The notes under the pieces: model-generated
Databases searched by the model: none
The model's input: only the letters and a program-made list of their open reading frames with translations
Told to the model about the DNA's origin: nothing
Position numbers and translations under genes: made by a program
Source of the DNA: CBDUEF01 sp018063485
GTDB lineage: Bacteria; Pseudomonadota; Alphaproteobacteria; Rhodobacterales; Rhodobacteraceae
Direction: 5' to 3'
Length of the DNA stretch: 64,000 bases
Assembly (NCBI GenBank): GCA_037045435.1
Contig: JBAOID010000031.1
Span: 248,001-312,000 of the forward strand
Shown here: positions 28,725 through 40,679 of the stretch, one piece after another
How the letters are laid out: each line of letters opens with the position of its first letter
Numbering within the stretch: the stretch's first letter is position 1

Positions 28725-31136
28725 TTAATGGGCAGTGGCCAAGGAAGGGCCAACATTTGCGGTGGCGGCGCGGGCAGCGGCGGCGGCTTCTTCGGCGGCC
28801 TCGTCCCATTCCACCGGCTCGGGCTGACGCACCAGTGCCAGTTTCAGCACCTCGCGCACATTGCTGACCGGGATGATCTGCATCCCCTTGGTGACGTTCT
28901 CGGGAATATCGACCAGATCCTTGGCATTATCTTCCGGGATCAGCACCGTCTTGATCCCGCCACGCAAGGCCGCAAGCAGCTTTTCCTTCAATCCGCCGAT
29001 GGCCAGCGCGTTGCCGCGCAGGGTAACCTCACCCGTCATGGCGATGTCTTTGCGCACCGGAATCCCCGTGATCACCGACACGATCGAGGTCACCATGGCA
29101 AGGCCTGCCGAAGGCCCGTCTTTCGGCGTAGCCCCTTCGGGGACGTGAACGTGGATGTCCATCGTCTCGAATTTCGGCGGCTTCACCCCCAATTCGGGGC
29201 TGATCGAGCGCACGAAAGAGGCCGCCGCTTCGATGCTTTCCTTCATCACATCACCAAGTTTACCGGTGGTCTTCATCCGCCCCTTGCCGGGCAGACGCAA
29301 AGCCTCGATCTGCAACAGATCGCCGCCCACCGAGGTCCAGGCAAGGCCGGTAACGACGCCGACCTGATCCTCCTTTTCGGCCAGACCATAGCGGAAGCGT
29401 TTCACACCAAGGTAGCCTTCCAGCTTTTCAGGTGTCACCGTGACCGATTTCGTGGTTTTCTTCACGATCTCCGTCACCGCCTTGCGGGCGAGTTTGGCAA
29501 TTTCACGCTCGAGATTCCGCACACCCGCTTCGCGCGTATAGGTGCGGATCATCTCGGTCAGAGCCTCATCGGTGATCGAAAACTCACCTTTTTTCAATGC
29601 GTGACCGGCGATCTGCTTGTCGATCAGATGGCCTTTGGCGATTTCGCGCTTTTCATCCTCGGTATAGCCCGCCAGCGGGATGATCTCCATCCGGTCAAGC
29701 AGCGGGCTTGGCATGTTGTAGCTGTTGGCCGTGGTGATGAACATCACGTTCGACAGATCGTATTCCACCTCCATGTAGTGGTCGGTGAAGGTGGCGTTCT
29801 GTTCGGGATCAAGCACCTCAAGCATGGCCGAAGCCGGATCACCACGGAAATCCTGCCCCATCTTGTCGATTTCATCGAGCAAGATCAGCGGGTTGGTGGT
29901 TTTCGCCTTTTTCAGCGCCTGAATGATCTTGCCGGGCATCGAGCCGATATAGGTGCGCCGATGGCCGCGGATTTCGGATTCGTCGCGCACGCCGCCAAGC
30001 GAAATGCGGATGAATTCGCGCCCCGTCGCCTTGGCAACCGAACGGCCAAGCGAGGTTTTACCCACGCCCGGAGGGCCAACAAGGCACAGAATTGGTCCTT
30101 TCAGCTTGGTCGAGCGGGCCTGAACCGCCAGATATTCAACGATGCGCTCCTTGACTTTTTCCAGCCCGTAGTGATCGGCGTCCAGCACCTTTTGAGCCGC
30201 CCCAAGGTCTTTCTTGACGCGGGATTTGTCACCCCATGGCACCGACAACAGCCAATCGAGATAATTGCGCACGACGGTCGCCTCGGCGCTCATCGGGCTC
30301 ATGCTTTTCAGTTTTTTCAGCTCGGCTTCAGCCTTTTCGCGGGCCTCTTTCGAGAATTTGGTTTTCTTGATCCGCGCCTCAAGCTCGGCCATTTCGTTCT
30401 GGCCGTCTTCACCGTCGCCCAATTCCTTCTGAATGGCCTTCATCTGCTCATTCAGATAATACTCGCGCTGGGTGCGCTCCATTTGCGATTTCACGCGGGT
30501 CTTGATCTTTTTCTCGACCTGCAAAACCGACATCTCGCCCTGCATCTGGCCATAGACCTTTTCCAGACGCACGGCCACATCGAGCGTTTCCAGCAGATCT
30601 TGCTTCATCGCGACATCAACACCGAGATGGCCAGCAACCAAATCGGCCAGACGCGCAGGCTCGCGGGCATCGGACACGGCGGCAAGCGCCTCTTCGGGGA
30701 TGTTCTTCTTGATTTTGGCATAGCGTTCGAACTCATCGGCCACCGCACGCAGCATAGCCTCAACCGCGTCCGAGTCGCCGGGCGTCTCAAGCAACTCAAC
30801 GGCGGTAGCTTCGAAAAAGCGTGGATTCTCAACAAATTCATTAATCTTGACGCGGGATTTCCCCTCGACCAGCACTTTAACAGTGCCATCGGGCAGTTTC
30901 AGCAATTGCAGCACATTGGCAAGAACGCCGATGCGATAGATGCCGTCCATGGTTGGATCATCAACAGACGGATCAATTTGTGACGAAAGCAGGATTTGCT
31001 TGTCATCGGCCATTACCTCTTCCAAGGCGCGGACAGATTTTTCCCGACCGACAAACAACGGCACGATCATATGCGGAAAAACCACGATGTCGCGCAGCGG
31101 CAGGACCGGATAGCTTGTGGTTGAAAGGTCGCTCAT
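28725..31136 (-). CDS. lon: ATP-dependent Lon protease
   Basis: The cytosolic AAA+ serine protease that degrades misfolded and regulatory proteins. The 803-aa protein starts at ATG 31136 ([20 protein letters not shown]); the longer frame to 31175 is unlikely. It has the LON substrate domain (about 8-200), coiled-coil linker, Walker [13 protein letters not shown], Walker B ILLDEIDK and the C-terminal Ser-Lys dyad domain (Ser in [11 protein letters not shown], Lys in [13 protein letters not shown]). The HU-like gene next door, separated here by the IS66 relic, is a common proteobacterial neighbour of lon. Confidence 0.97.
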   Translation of the reverse strand: MSDLSTTSYPVLPLRDIVVFPHMIVPLFVGREKSVRALEEVMADDKQILLSSQIDPSVDDPTMDGIYRIGVLANVLQLLKLPDGTVKVLVEGKSRVKINEFVENPRFFEATAVELLETPGDSDAVEAMLRAVADEFERYAKIKKNIPEEALAAVSDAREPARLADLVAGHLGVDVAMKQDLLETLDVAVRLEKVYGQMQGEMSVLQVEKKIKTRVKSQMERTQREYYLNEQMKAIQKELGDGEDGQNEMAELEARIKKTKFSKEAREKAEAELKKLKSMSPMSAEATVVRNYLDWLLSVPWGDKSRVKKDLGAAQKVLDADHYGLEKVKERIVEYLAVQARSTKLKGPILCLVGPPGVGKTSLGRSVAKATGREFIRISLGGVRDESEIRGHRRTYIGSMPGKIIQALKKAKTTNPLILLDEIDKMGQDFRGDPASAMLEVLDPEQNATFTDHYMEVEYDLSNVMFITTANSYNMPSPLLDRMEIIPLAGYTEDEKREIAKGHLIDKQIAGHALKKGEFSITDEALTEMIRTYTREAGVRNLEREIAKLARKAVTEIVKKTTKSVTVTPEKLEGYLGVKRFRYGLAEKEDQVGVVTGLAWTSVGGDLLQIEALRLPGKGRMKTTGKLGDVMKESIEAAASFVRSISPELGVKPPKFETMDIHVHVPEGATPKDGPSAGLAMVTSIVSVITGIPVRKDIAMTGEVTLRGNALAIGGLKEKLLAALRGGIKTVLIPEDNAKDLVDIPENVTKGMQIIPVSNVREVLKLALVRQPEPVEWDEAAEEAAAAARAATANVGPSLATAH

Positions 31137-31323
31137 ATCATTTCCTTCTCTGGCAAGAAGCCCCGGCCCCGGCAATCCGGCAGCACTGTGCTTCCCCTCT
31201 GGCTGCTATATCTGGTGTCGGAAAGCCCCGGAGTCAACCTTTCCAACCTGCCAATCATGCGCCCGTGATCCACGATCTTGCAAGAGGCGTTCTGCCTTGG
31301 ATTTGGGTCGGAATTGAGATGTT

Positions 31324-31869
31324 TCAGCGGGTAAAATCAATGACGGCCCGCAGACCGTTTGCGGTGGCCTGCTCAGTCGGATGCAGTTGAATAACCATCA
31401 ACATGTGATGGCGGGTCAGAACATAGGCATGAAACTCGACCAATGCAGAGGTGCCAAATCGTGACGTGCCAAAATACTGGGGCAAAAACTCGATCGGGCA
31501 GGTGATACTTGCCGAGACAAGCATCGGCCCGAGGAGTTCTTCAGCCTTGAGAGGGGCTTCACCCGGCAAGGCGAAATCCCATTTGGAACCGTTGGCAGGC
31601 TCCAATGCAACCGGGGAATGTGTGGTGGCATCAGTAAAGTTCAGGGTTTGGCCTTTGGCGGTAAAGCTGGCGGTTTTGCGGGTGTTATCACGTGGGATGA
31701 TTTGTGGCTTGCCATCGGTGACAGTCAGGAACTGCACAACCTCGCCTTGCCAGTCGGTCGCCAGATCAACGGCAAGGGCGGGATGTTCTGCGCCGTTTCT
31801 CAAACAGTAATCCTCGGCCAGCGCAAAGGTCGGCGTCAGGGCCAAGACAAGGATCAAAGGCATGCGCAT
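31324..31869 (-). CDS. Secreted hypothetical protein downstream of tgt
   Basis: A 181-aa protein with a clear signal peptide (MRMPLILVLALTPTFALAE, cleavage after ALA). The mature part is beta-rich with two cysteines (YCLRNGAEHP and SITCPIEFL) that could form one disulfide. I do not recognise the family. It starts 8 bases after the tgt stop on the same strand, so it is probably cotranscribed. The alternative start at the second Met (31863) changes little. Confidence 0.7.
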   Translation of the reverse strand: MRMPLILVLALTPTFALAEDYCLRNGAEHPALAVDLATDWQGEVVQFLTVTDGKPQIIPRDNTRKTASFTAKGQTLNFTDATTHSPVALEPANGSKWDFALPGEAPLKAEELLGPMLVSASITCPIEFLPQYFGTSRFGTSALVEFHAYVLTRHHMLMVIQLHPTEQATANGLRAVIDFTR

Positions 31870-31877
31870 CGTGTTTC

Positions 31878-33837
<1,960 letters not shown>

Positions 33838-33838
<1 letters not shown>

Positions 33839-34578
33839 CACTTTCCCCCGGTCCGAATTTGGCCGCGCCGTGCCCAGCGCTCGATGCGACCGAAGATGAG
33901 CGTCGAGACGAAGGAAAGAAGCAGATAAAGCACACCGGCAGCGGCGAAGAAGGTGAAGAAGGCTTTGGTGGTGCCAGCGGCTTGACGTGTGGCTTGGGTG
34001 AGTTCGGCAAAACCGACAACGGCCAGAAGGGCGGTATCTTTCGTCACAATCAGCCACAGATTGGCAAGGCCCGGAATGGCATTGGCCATCATCAAAGGCA
34101 GCGTCACGCGGCGGGCAAGAAGGCCCGGTGGCATACCCATGGCCTTTGCCGCTTCGATTTGCCCGGAGGGAACGGCGAGGATTGCCCCGCGCAGAACTTC
34201 GGTGGAATAGGCACCCTGCACGATGCCCAGAACCGCAATACCAGCGGCCACCCCCGAAATCTGGATGCGTGAATAGCCCCAGCCCTGCAAAATCCCGTTC
34301 ACAAGATCGGTCACGGCGAAAAACAGGATCAGGATCAGCACCAACTCGGGCACTGCACGCACAAGAGTGGTGTAGACGGCCAAAAGGTCTTTGGTGATCG
34401 GGCCGCCGTAGAGCTTGCCATAGGCTCCGGCCACCCCGATCAATATCCCAAGGCTGTAAGCACCGGCGGCAATGACAACTGAATTGCCAAGCCCGCGCAG
34501 AAGGGTCGCCCCCCAACCGGGGGGCGACAAGGCCAGAAGATCCAGCGCAGAAGCGCCCAGCGCTTCAATAATCATCAT
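33838..34578 (-). CDS. Polar amino-acid ABC transporter permease 1 (HisQ type)
   Basis: Permease partner of the gene that follows. The 246-aa protein has five or six helices and an EAA loop GQIEAAKAMGMPPGLLARRV. Its N-terminus (MMIIEALGASALDLLALSPP) fits the HisQ/GlnP group. It starts 6 bases after the binding-protein stop. The two different permeases form the heterodimeric channel. Confidence 0.93.
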
Positions 34579-34584
34579 CAGCCC

Positions 34585-35355
34585 TTAATCGCCGTAGATC
34601 GAAGAAGCGAAATACTTGGCCGTGAAAGCGTCATAGGTGCCATCAGCGCGGATTTTCTTGATCCCGTCGTTGATCTTCGCCATCAGCGCATCATCGCCTT
34701 TGCGAACGCCAGCGCCAACACCCTTGCCAAGGATATCGGGGTCACTGGCCGCAGCCCCTTTCAGATCACAGCAGGCCTTTCCAACATCAGAGGCAAGGAA
34801 AGCATCCATTGCAATGCTGTCGGCTTGCATCGCATCAATCCGGCCAGCAGCAAGATCCTGGTTAACTTCATCCTGTGTCTGGTAGATCTTCACTTCAGCG
34901 GCCGTCGGTGCGAAGTGCTTTTGCACATAGGCCTCATGGGTGGTTGAGGATTGCACACCAATGATCTTGCCCGCCAGGCCTTCGGCGGTTGGAGCCATCT
35001 CGACGCCCTTGGTGCCCACGACATAGGCCGGGGTGTTGTAATATTTGTCCGAGAAATCAATGGTTTTCTGACGCTCTTCCGTGATCGACATCGACGCCAT
35101 GATGGTATCAATCTGGCCCGAGGTCAGCGCGGGAATGATGCCATCCCAAGCCACCGGGGTGATCACGCAATCCATTTCCTCGGCCTTGCAGAGGGCGTTG
35201 ATGAAATCAATTTCCCAGCCGGTCCAATTTCCCGCCGCATCAGGAGAGGCGAAGGGCGGATAGGCTTCGGCCGCGATGCCAACCTTGACCTGTTCGGCCA
35301 TCGCGGCGGTGCCGGCCAACATGGCTGCGGCGACGGTGATAGCAAGTTTCTTCAT
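34585..35355 (-). CDS. Polar amino-acid ABC transporter substrate-binding protein
   Basis: Periplasmic binding protein of the SBP_bac_3 family (lysine/arginine/ornithine/histidine type). The 256-aa protein has a signal peptide (about 1-20, AAMAE). The ligand region includes AAEAYPPFASPDAAG and GWEIDFINALCK. The signature DTIMASMSITEERQKTIDFS leads into the hinge, and IDAMQADS is the second-lobe contact region. Four Cys residues (about 56, 63 and a CC pair near 203) may pair as disulfides. The ligand cannot be fixed; a cationic amino acid is a reasonable guess. Confidence 0.93.
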   Translation of the reverse strand: MKKLAITVAAAMLAGTAAMAEQVKVGIAAEAYPPFASPDAAGNWTGWEIDFINALCKAEEMDCVITPVAWDGIIPALTSGQIDTIMASMSITEERQKTIDFSDKYYNTPAYVVGTKGVEMAPTAEGLAGKIIGVQSSTTHEAYVQKHFAPTAAEVKIYQTQDEVNQDLAAGRIDAMQADSIAMDAFLASDVGKACCDLKGAAASDPDILGKGVGAGVRKGDDALMAKINDGIKKIRADGTYDAFTAKYFASSIYGD

Positions 35356-35389
35356 TTTTTATCCTCTCTGTAAGATTTGGGTTCCCGTG

Positions 35390-36169
35390 TTAACTCACGG
35401 TTTTCAGGAACTGTTGCAGCCGCTCCGATTTCGGATTGCCGAACAGCGCATCGGGCGGGCCTTCCTCTTCGATCACTCCGTTGTGGAGATAGATCACATG
35501 AGACGCGACCTCGCGCGCGAATTTCATTTCATGGGTGACAAGGATCATGGTGCGCCCCTCATCCGCCAGGGCCCGGATGACTTGCAGCACCTCGCCAACC
35601 AGTTCCGGGTCAAGCGCCGAGGTGGGCTCATCAAACAGCATGGCCTTGGGTTCCATGCACAAAGCCCGCGCGATGGCGGCGCGTTGTTGCTGGCCTCCCG
35701 ACATGAAGGCGGGAAAGGCCCCTTCCTTTTCCGCAAGACCAACACGAGCCAGGAGTTTCCGGGCGCGCGCCTCCGCGTCTGCGCGTGGGGTTTTCAGCAC
35801 ATGGACCGGAACTTCGATCAGGTTTTCCAGAACCGTTTTATGCGTCCACAGATTGAAACTCTGGAACACCATGCCAAGGCTTTGGCGCAACCGTTCAATC
35901 TGCCTGCGGTCCGATGGCCCGCCATCGGGCCGCATCGCCACTGCTTCGCCGCCAATTTCGATTTGCCCGGCCGAAGGCGTTTCCAGGAAATTGATACAGC
36001 GCAGCATGGTTGATTTGCCCGACCCCGAGCCGCCGATGATGGCGACGACATCGCCTTCTCGGGCCGTAAGTGAAACACCCTTCAACACCTCATGCGTGCC
36101 GAAAGATTTGTGCAGATCGGCGACCTTGATCGCTATGGGGCGTGCCCCATCATTTCCCTGTTTCGGCAT
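35390..36169 (-). CDS. Polar amino-acid ABC transporter ATP-binding protein (HisP/GlnQ type)
   Basis: ATPase driving the importer encoded downstream. The 259-aa protein starts at ATG 36169 (MPKQGNDGAR). It has Walker A GGSGSGKST, Q-loop FQSFNLW, signature MSGGQQQRAAIARAL, Walker B AMLFDEPTSALDP and the switch His in LVTHEMKF. The signature begins MSGG instead of LSGG, a mild variant. It is the first gene of the operon, so the main promoter should lie in 36170-36411. Confidence 0.93.
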   Translation of the reverse strand: MPKQGNDGARPIAIKVADLHKSFGTHEVLKGVSLTAREGDVVAIIGGSGSGKSTMLRCINFLETPSAGQIEIGGEAVAMRPDGGPSDRRQIERLRQSLGMVFQSFNLWTHKTVLENLIEVPVHVLKTPRADAEARARKLLARVGLAEKEGAFPAFMSGGQQQRAAIARALCMEPKAMLFDEPTSALDPELVGEVLQVIRALADEGRTMILVTHEMKFAREVASHVIYLHNGVIEEEGPPDALFGNPKSERLQQFLKTVS

Positions 36170-36287
36170 GTGGTTCCTGCCGTTGTCATTTAAGTCATGT
36201 GACGGGTCGGCAAGCAATTATGCAAGCGAATAATTGAGTTTCTTCCCCGATCCGACCGGTTTATTTCATATTGGCAAAACCCTTGCT

Positions 36288-36310
36288 GGCGATTGGATAT
36301 CCATATCGCC
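36288..36310. other. Nested inverted repeat between tonB and the amino-acid ABC operon
   Basis: The outer arms GGCGAT and ATCGCC enclose the perfect palindrome TGGATATCCA, offset by one base. It lies downstream of tonB and about 120 bases upstream of the ABC ATPase start on the minus strand, so it may be an operator for the ABC operon or a tonB 3' hairpin. It has no T tract. Confidence 0.35.
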
Positions 36311-36411
36311 AACGAGAACCGCAAAACCTCGCGCCAAACCAGAAATACCTCTGGCCCTGTGACGAAAGAGGTCGATTTTGTGGGCGGCCCGTCCTATTGA
36401 TGCCGACTTGC

Positions 36412-37227
36412 TCAGGGCTTGAACGCCATCGGCAGAGTGAAACCGGTCTCGATCGCTATGCCCTTGGGGGCCTTGGGAAATCGGCCGGCGGATCTGACGG
36501 CGGACAAAGCCGCGTTGTCCAATGCGGTGTTGCCAGAGGATTGGGCAACTGCGACCTTAACCAGTCGACCGTCGGCAGCAACGCGCAGCCGCAAGACCAC
36601 CTTGCCTTTTGCCCCGTCGGCTGCGGCCGGATAGGTTTTCCGGCGCTCGATCCGCGCGCGGATCGCTGCCCCCCACTCGGCTTTTTGCGCCGATGTGCCG
36701 GATTGATCCGATGTCGCGGCCGCCGCGCCACCAGAATTGCCACCGTTTGCCCCACCGCCCGACCCTTTGGCCTTTTGGGCCCCCGCGACCGCTTTGGGCT
36801 TGGCCTTCGCCTTCGGTGCGGTTTTCTTTGCCTTGGGCGGTGCCTTTTCGACCTTGGGTTCGGGATCGGCCGGCGGTGCCGGGGATTGCGATACCTGTGG
36901 GGCCACATCGGCATCGTCCAGCATCGGCAAAACCGGGGCAGACGGGATCAAATTCGCGGCCAGATTCAAAACCGGCGGTGGGGGAGTTGGCGGTATCTTT
37001 GGTGCCTCGGGCGCAATTGAGGCAAGGCTGGAGGTCGCTGGCGGCTGTTGCCACGTCTTTATCAACGCCGCCATCTGCGGGTCTGGCCCAATGACCGAGA
37101 CCAGTTCAAGGCCGGCTTCACCCGACGCCTGAGCAAAGCCCTGCGTCTGCGGCAAGAACAGAGCCGCTGAAAGATGCAGGCACAGCGCCGCGATCAGCGC
37201 GGCAAGGGTTTCCATGGCCCGGTTCAA
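36412..37227 (-). CDS. tonB: TonB-family energy transducer
   Basis: Couples the proton motive force harvested by ExbB/ExbD to outer-membrane receptors. The 271-aa protein has a single N-terminal transmembrane helix (about 6-24), then a Pro-rich spacer, then a Lys/Ala/Pro-rich stretch (about 125-155). A Gly/Ser linker follows, then a C-terminal TonB domain (about 182-271, IRARIERRKTYPAAADGAKG, and a TALDNAALSAVRSAGRFP helix). Starts at 37227 and 37215 are both possible. Its start overlaps the upstream exbD stop by 4 bases, showing one operon. No receptor gene is in the window. Confidence 0.88.
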   Translation of the reverse strand: MNRAMETLAALIAALCLHLSAALFLPQTQGFAQASGEAGLELVSVIGPDPQMAALIKTWQQPPATSSLASIAPEAPKIPPTPPPPVLNLAANLIPSAPVLPMLDDADVAPQVSQSPAPPADPEPKVEKAPPKAKKTAPKAKAKPKAVAGAQKAKGSGGGANGGNSGGAAAATSDQSGTSAQKAEWGAAIRARIERRKTYPAAADGAKGKVVLRLRVAADGRLVKVAVAQSSGNTALDNAALSAVRSAGRFPKAPKGIAIETGFTLPMAFKP

Positions 37228-37643
37228 GGCTTGCTCGTTACAAGACGCACATCAGAAAACCCAAGGCCACCCAGTTGCGCCAGCAGATGCGCAACGCGAT
37301 TTGCCGGGGCCAAGGCATCGGCGTGCAAAAGCAAGATCGGTGGCGTGGCTTCACAATCAGTTTTCGCACACAACCCGGCACGTTCTGCGGCCAGATCAGC
37401 GAGCGCGTCGGCATCAGTCTGGACGACCATCTTGGTCGCAAAGCTGCCGCGGGCATCAAGATAAAGCGCAAGATCCCCCTCAGCGGCTTCAGTTTCGGCC
37501 AAGGGTGGCATCACGGCAAAAGGTTCTGGCTCGGACAGCCGCGATGTCAACATGAAGAAAACCACCAAAAAGAAAACCACATCAATCATCGGTAACAGCG
37601 GCTCACCGGTATTGCGGCGTATCTGGTTTGAAATCCGCATCAT
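37224..37643 (-). CDS. exbD: ExbD/TolR family protein (second copy)
   Basis: Proton-channel component of the TonB complex. The 139-aa protein has one transmembrane helix near residues 16-36 (LLPMIDVVFFLVVFFMLTSR) whose Asp is the essential protonatable residue, followed by a periplasmic domain with a Cys pair (LCAKTDCE). It is clearly different in sequence from the other ExbD encoded just upstream. It overlaps tonB and sits 41 bases after the first exbD. Confidence 0.88.
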   Translation of the reverse strand: MMRISNQIRRNTGEPLLPMIDVVFFLVVFFMLTSRLSEPEPFAVMPPLAETEAAEGDLALYLDARGSFATKMVVQTDADALADLAAERAGLCAKTDCEATPPILLLHADALAPANRVAHLLAQLGGLGFSDVRLVTSKP

Positions 37644-37684
37644 TCCACCAATACCAGCCGGGTAAGGCCCGATTGCCGCAAGGA

Positions 37685-38023
37685 CTAAATCACATCAACC
37701 AAGGATTGCAGCGGCACATCCGCGCCCGGCTGCAAGACGATGGGGTCATCGGGCGCAGTCATCAGGGCAACCAGGGCTGCGGCAAGGTCTGGCAAGGCGA
37801 CGGGACTGCCATTCAACTGCGGGCCATCTTGTTCAACCGTTACCAGGCGCGGCGCACCGGGCCAGGTTGCACCGCCCTGCCCCGCCAATGCCAGCGGCAG
37901 CGCGTGGCTACCGCCAAAACGCGATATCATCATGAAAAAGATCAGCAGCAGAAACACCACGTCAATCATCGGCGTGAAATTCGCCCGCCGCCGGTGTTTG
38001 GTCTGAAGATCGGCGATCTTCAT
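37685..38023 (-). CDS. exbD: ExbD/TolR family protein (first copy)
   Basis: A 112-aa ExbD with one transmembrane helix at about 18-37 (FTPMIDVVFLLLIFFMMISR) and the conserved Asp. The periplasmic part is shorter than in the second copy. The start overlaps the exbB stop by 4 bases (ATGA). Two tandem divergent ExbDs after one ExbB suggest a heteromeric ExbD pair or a dedicated function. Confidence 0.88.
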   Translation of the reverse strand: MKIADLQTKHRRRANFTPMIDVVFLLLIFFMMISRFGGSHALPLALAGQGGATWPGAPRLVTVEQDGPQLNGSPVALPDLAAALVALMTAPDDPIVLQPGADVPLQSLVDVI

Positions 38024-38724
38024 TCGGCCGCTGTCCTGAGCGATTGCAAGAGCGGCTTGCGCGCGTGGCGCAAGAACACCCGCGTGGCATCATCTTCCAT
38101 GTCGTGGCGCAAACCGTCCAGGACCGAATCGAACCAGGTCAGCGCAATCATCGCGGGAATCGCCACACCCATACCGGCAGCGGTGGTCAGCAACGCCTCC
38201 CAGATCCCGCCCGCCAAAGTCGCGGTGTCGGCTCTTGCGCCTGCGGCCTGCAAGCCCTGAAACGCCGCAATCATACCGGTAACCGTGCCCAAAAGCCCCA
38301 GCAGCGGGCCAATTGCAGCGGCAAGCTCCAACCCTCGCAAGCCTTTGCGCGCCTGCGCCAGAATATTGCGGGCGACGCGCTCGGTTTCGGCCTCGGCATC
38401 GGCCTGATCAAGGCTGCCGTCTTGCGCGGCCACCATCGCACAGTAAACCACCATTGCCCGCGCACGTTTGCGCCCCGCAACGGCGGCGATGGCGGCCTGA
38501 CCTTGCCCCGCTTGCCACAACGCAAGGGCCTGCGCCGAACGTCGCCCGCCGCCAAAGATGCCCATCCGGTACAGATGCAGCGCCTTCCACAAGATCAAGG
38601 TCAGCGAGGCGACAGACAGCAGCGCAATCAGCCACATCATCGGCCCGCCGATATTCAGCAGGCCGCTCAACCGGGCAAGCATGCCTTGCGGCGAGGATGA
38701 AAGTGCAATCTCGGTGGCATTCAT
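38020..38724 (-). CDS. exbB: ExbB/TolQ/MotA family proton channel protein
   Basis: Pentameric scaffold of the proton channel that energises TonB. The 234-aa protein has three transmembrane segments at about 28-50, 138-165 and 185-208. It has the MotA/TolQ/ExbB signature region (GLELAAAIGPLLGLLGTVTGMIAAF) and the final segment GIWEALLTTAAGMGVAIPAM. It is the first gene of exbB-exbD-exbD-tonB. Its start is about 50 bases upstream of nothing recognisable as an iron box; I did not see a clear Fur/Irr site. Confidence 0.9.
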   Translation of the reverse strand: MNATEIALSSSPQGMLARLSGLLNIGGPMMWLIALLSVASLTLILWKALHLYRMGIFGGGRRSAQALALWQAGQGQAAIAAVAGRKRARAMVVYCAMVAAQDGSLDQADAEAETERVARNILAQARKGLRGLELAAAIGPLLGLLGTVTGMIAAFQGLQAAGARADTATLAGGIWEALLTTAAGMGVAIPAMIALTWFDSVLDGLRHDMEDDATRVFLRHARKPLLQSLRTAAE

Positions 38725-38809
38725 GGCAGATTTCCAGACGGGTTGGGCCTGTCCCTGCTAGGCGAAATCCGGGGCTTTTTCAAGCACAGCGCCGACAGGT
38801 CGGGCCCGG

Positions 38810-39937
38810 TCAGCGCCGTACAGCCAAAGCCTCGTCAAGGATTTGCCGCACCATCTCCAGCGGAACTTCACTGGCAACGAAGGCCTGACCAATGCGATTT
38901 GCAAGAATGAAACGCAATTTGCCATCAACAACCTTCTTGTCCTGCCCCATCAGCGCAACCAGAGCCTCGGCCGACGGCAATTCGCCCGGAATATCGGCAA
39001 GATCCACCTTGCACCCCATATCGCGCAAATGCGAACGCAACCGCCCCGGCGTCTCTTGCGGGCACAGGCCAAGGCGCTGCGACAATTCGAACGCCAAGGC
39101 GCAGCCAATCGCCACGCCTTCGCCATGCAACAGCCGATCCGAATAGCCGGTGGCCTTTTCCAGCGCGTGACAAAACGTATGCCCAAGATTCAAAAGCGCG
39201 CGATCCCCCTCTTCGGTTTCATCCCGCGCCACAATCTCGGCCTTCATCTGAACCGAGCGGGTAACGGCATATTGGCGCAAGGCGTTGTCGCCAAGGCGAA
39301 GGTCGGGGCCATGTTTCTCCAGCCAATCGAAGAAATTCGCGTCCCCAAGCAACCCGTATTTGACCACTTCACCATAACCGGCCAGAAAATCCCGACGCGG
39401 CAGGGTTTCGAGAATGCCGATGTCGGCCAAAACCAGCGAGGGTTGATGAAAAGCGCCAACAAGGTTCTTGCCTTGGGCTGAATTGATCCCGGTCTTGCCT
39501 CCGACAGAACTGTCCACTTGCGCCAAAAGCGTTGTCGGCAATTGCGCGAACCGCACTCCCCGCCGCAAGATCGCCGCGGCAAATCCGACCAGATCGCCGA
39601 CCACCCCGCCGCCAAAGGCGATGACAAGATCGCGCCGTTCAACCTTTTGCTCCAACAGCCATTCCACGCAGCGCGCCAGTTCCGGCCAGCCCTTGCTTGC
39701 TTCACCTGGGGGAATTGTCAGTGCGGTCAAGGTGATTCCCGCAGCCTCAAAACCCGACGCCAGTGTCATGAGATGGCGCGAGGCAACTGTTTCATCGGTG
39801 ATCACCGCAACCTTGCGCCGTTGCAACAGCGGTGCAAGATGCCGCGCTGCATCTTGCAACAAGCCATCGCCGATCCGAACCTCATAGCGGCGGCTGCCAA
39901 GTTCAACCGGCACCACATCAATGGCGGAAGACGACAT
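38810..39937 (-). CDS. aroB: 3-dehydroquinate synthase
   Basis: The NAD-dependent second step of the shikimate pathway. The 375-aa protein has an NAD/substrate region FGGGVVGDLVGFAAAILRRG, PTTLLAQVDSSVGGKTGIN and the zinc ligands (Glu in GYGEVVKYG, His in LNLGHTFCHALE and LLHGEGVAIG). It starts 3 bases after the aroK stop, the usual aroK-aroB pair. Confidence 0.96.
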   Translation of the reverse strand: MSSSAIDVVPVELGSRRYEVRIGDGLLQDAARHLAPLLQRRKVAVITDETVASRHLMTLASGFEAAGITLTALTIPPGEASKGWPELARCVEWLLEQKVERRDLVIAFGGGVVGDLVGFAAAILRRGVRFAQLPTTLLAQVDSSVGGKTGINSAQGKNLVGAFHQPSLVLADIGILETLPRRDFLAGYGEVVKYGLLGDANFFDWLEKHGPDLRLGDNALRQYAVTRSVQMKAEIVARDETEEGDRALLNLGHTFCHALEKATGYSDRLLHGEGVAIGCALAFELSQRLGLCPQETPGRLRSHLRDMGCKVDLADIPGELPSAEALVALMGQDKKVVDGKLRFILANRIGQAFVASEVPLEMVRQILDEALAVRR

Positions 39938-39940
39938 TGT

Positions 39941-40483
39941 TCAAATCCTTTCAAGCACATCGGGCCGGGTTGAAAGCGCCTCAACCACACGGCGCGCCAT
40001 ATCATCGATCGACAGATCGGCAGAACTGTCGACGATGAGGTCTGCCTGCTCATAAAACCGGACCCGCGCCTGGTAAAGCGTGCGCAGGGTCTCGCGCGGG
40101 TTTTCGGTCCGCAAAAGCGGGCGGGTGGTTTTGTGGCGCACCCGGTGCCAAAGAAGTTCAAGATCCGCGCAAAGCCAGACCGAGACCCCCGCCTTCGAGA
40201 TCTGCTCACGATTGTGCGCCGACAGGAAGGCCCCACCGCCGGTGGACAAGATGCAAGGAGGTCCACGCAACAGCCGCATCAGCACCTCGGTTTCGCGTGA
40301 CCGAAAGAACGCCTCGCCATCACGATCAAAAATCTCGGCAATGGTGCGATTGGCCGCACGCACGATCTCTTCGTCCAAATCAACAAAGGGCACGTCCAGC
40401 AACCGTGCGACCGCCGTGCCAACGGCCGTCTTTCCCGCACCCATCATGCCCACCATGACGACGGTTTTATTCAGCCGTTGCAT
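39941..40483 (-). CDS. aroK: Shikimate kinase
   Basis: Phosphorylates shikimate with ATP. The 180-aa protein starts at ATG 40483 (MQRLNKTVVMVGMMGAG). It has Walker A GMMGAGKTAVG, the shikimate-binding DLDEEI and FRSRETEVL, GGGAF and the lid Arg in RPLL. The longer frame to 40696 has no conserved start. It is first in aroK-aroB and divergent from the small membrane protein at 40680. Confidence 0.94.
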   Translation of the reverse strand: MQRLNKTVVMVGMMGAGKTAVGTAVARLLDVPFVDLDEEIVRAANRTIAEIFDRDGEAFFRSRETEVLMRLLRGPPCILSTGGGAFLSAHNREQISKAGVSVWLCADLELLWHRVRHKTTRPLLRTENPRETLRTLYQARVRFYEQADLIVDSSADLSIDDMARRVVEALSTRPDVLERI

Positions 40484-40679
40484 CCCTGTCCCCGTTGTCT
40501 GTGCATTCCCTGTTCGCGGCGGGCACCTGCCGATCAGAAATCTTTCTTCCTGAATGGCGTGAACTCGCCGGAAATGCCATATATAAATGAAACGGCGCAG
40601 GAAATCCGTTTCCTGCACCGTTACAAAAGGACCGATCCGCAACAGATCGGCGTGAAGGCAAAAGGCAAAGGCAAATTCT

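Noticed and set aside
28536..30983. 815-codon open frame on the plus strand opposite lon
   Set aside because: Antisense shadow of a GC-rich coding gene; composition is His/Arg/Gln/Gly-rich with no domain, while the lon frame has all motifs.
36271..37020. Plus-strand frame of 249 codons opposite tonB
   Set aside because: Gly/Arg/Cys-rich shadow of the low-complexity TonB linker.
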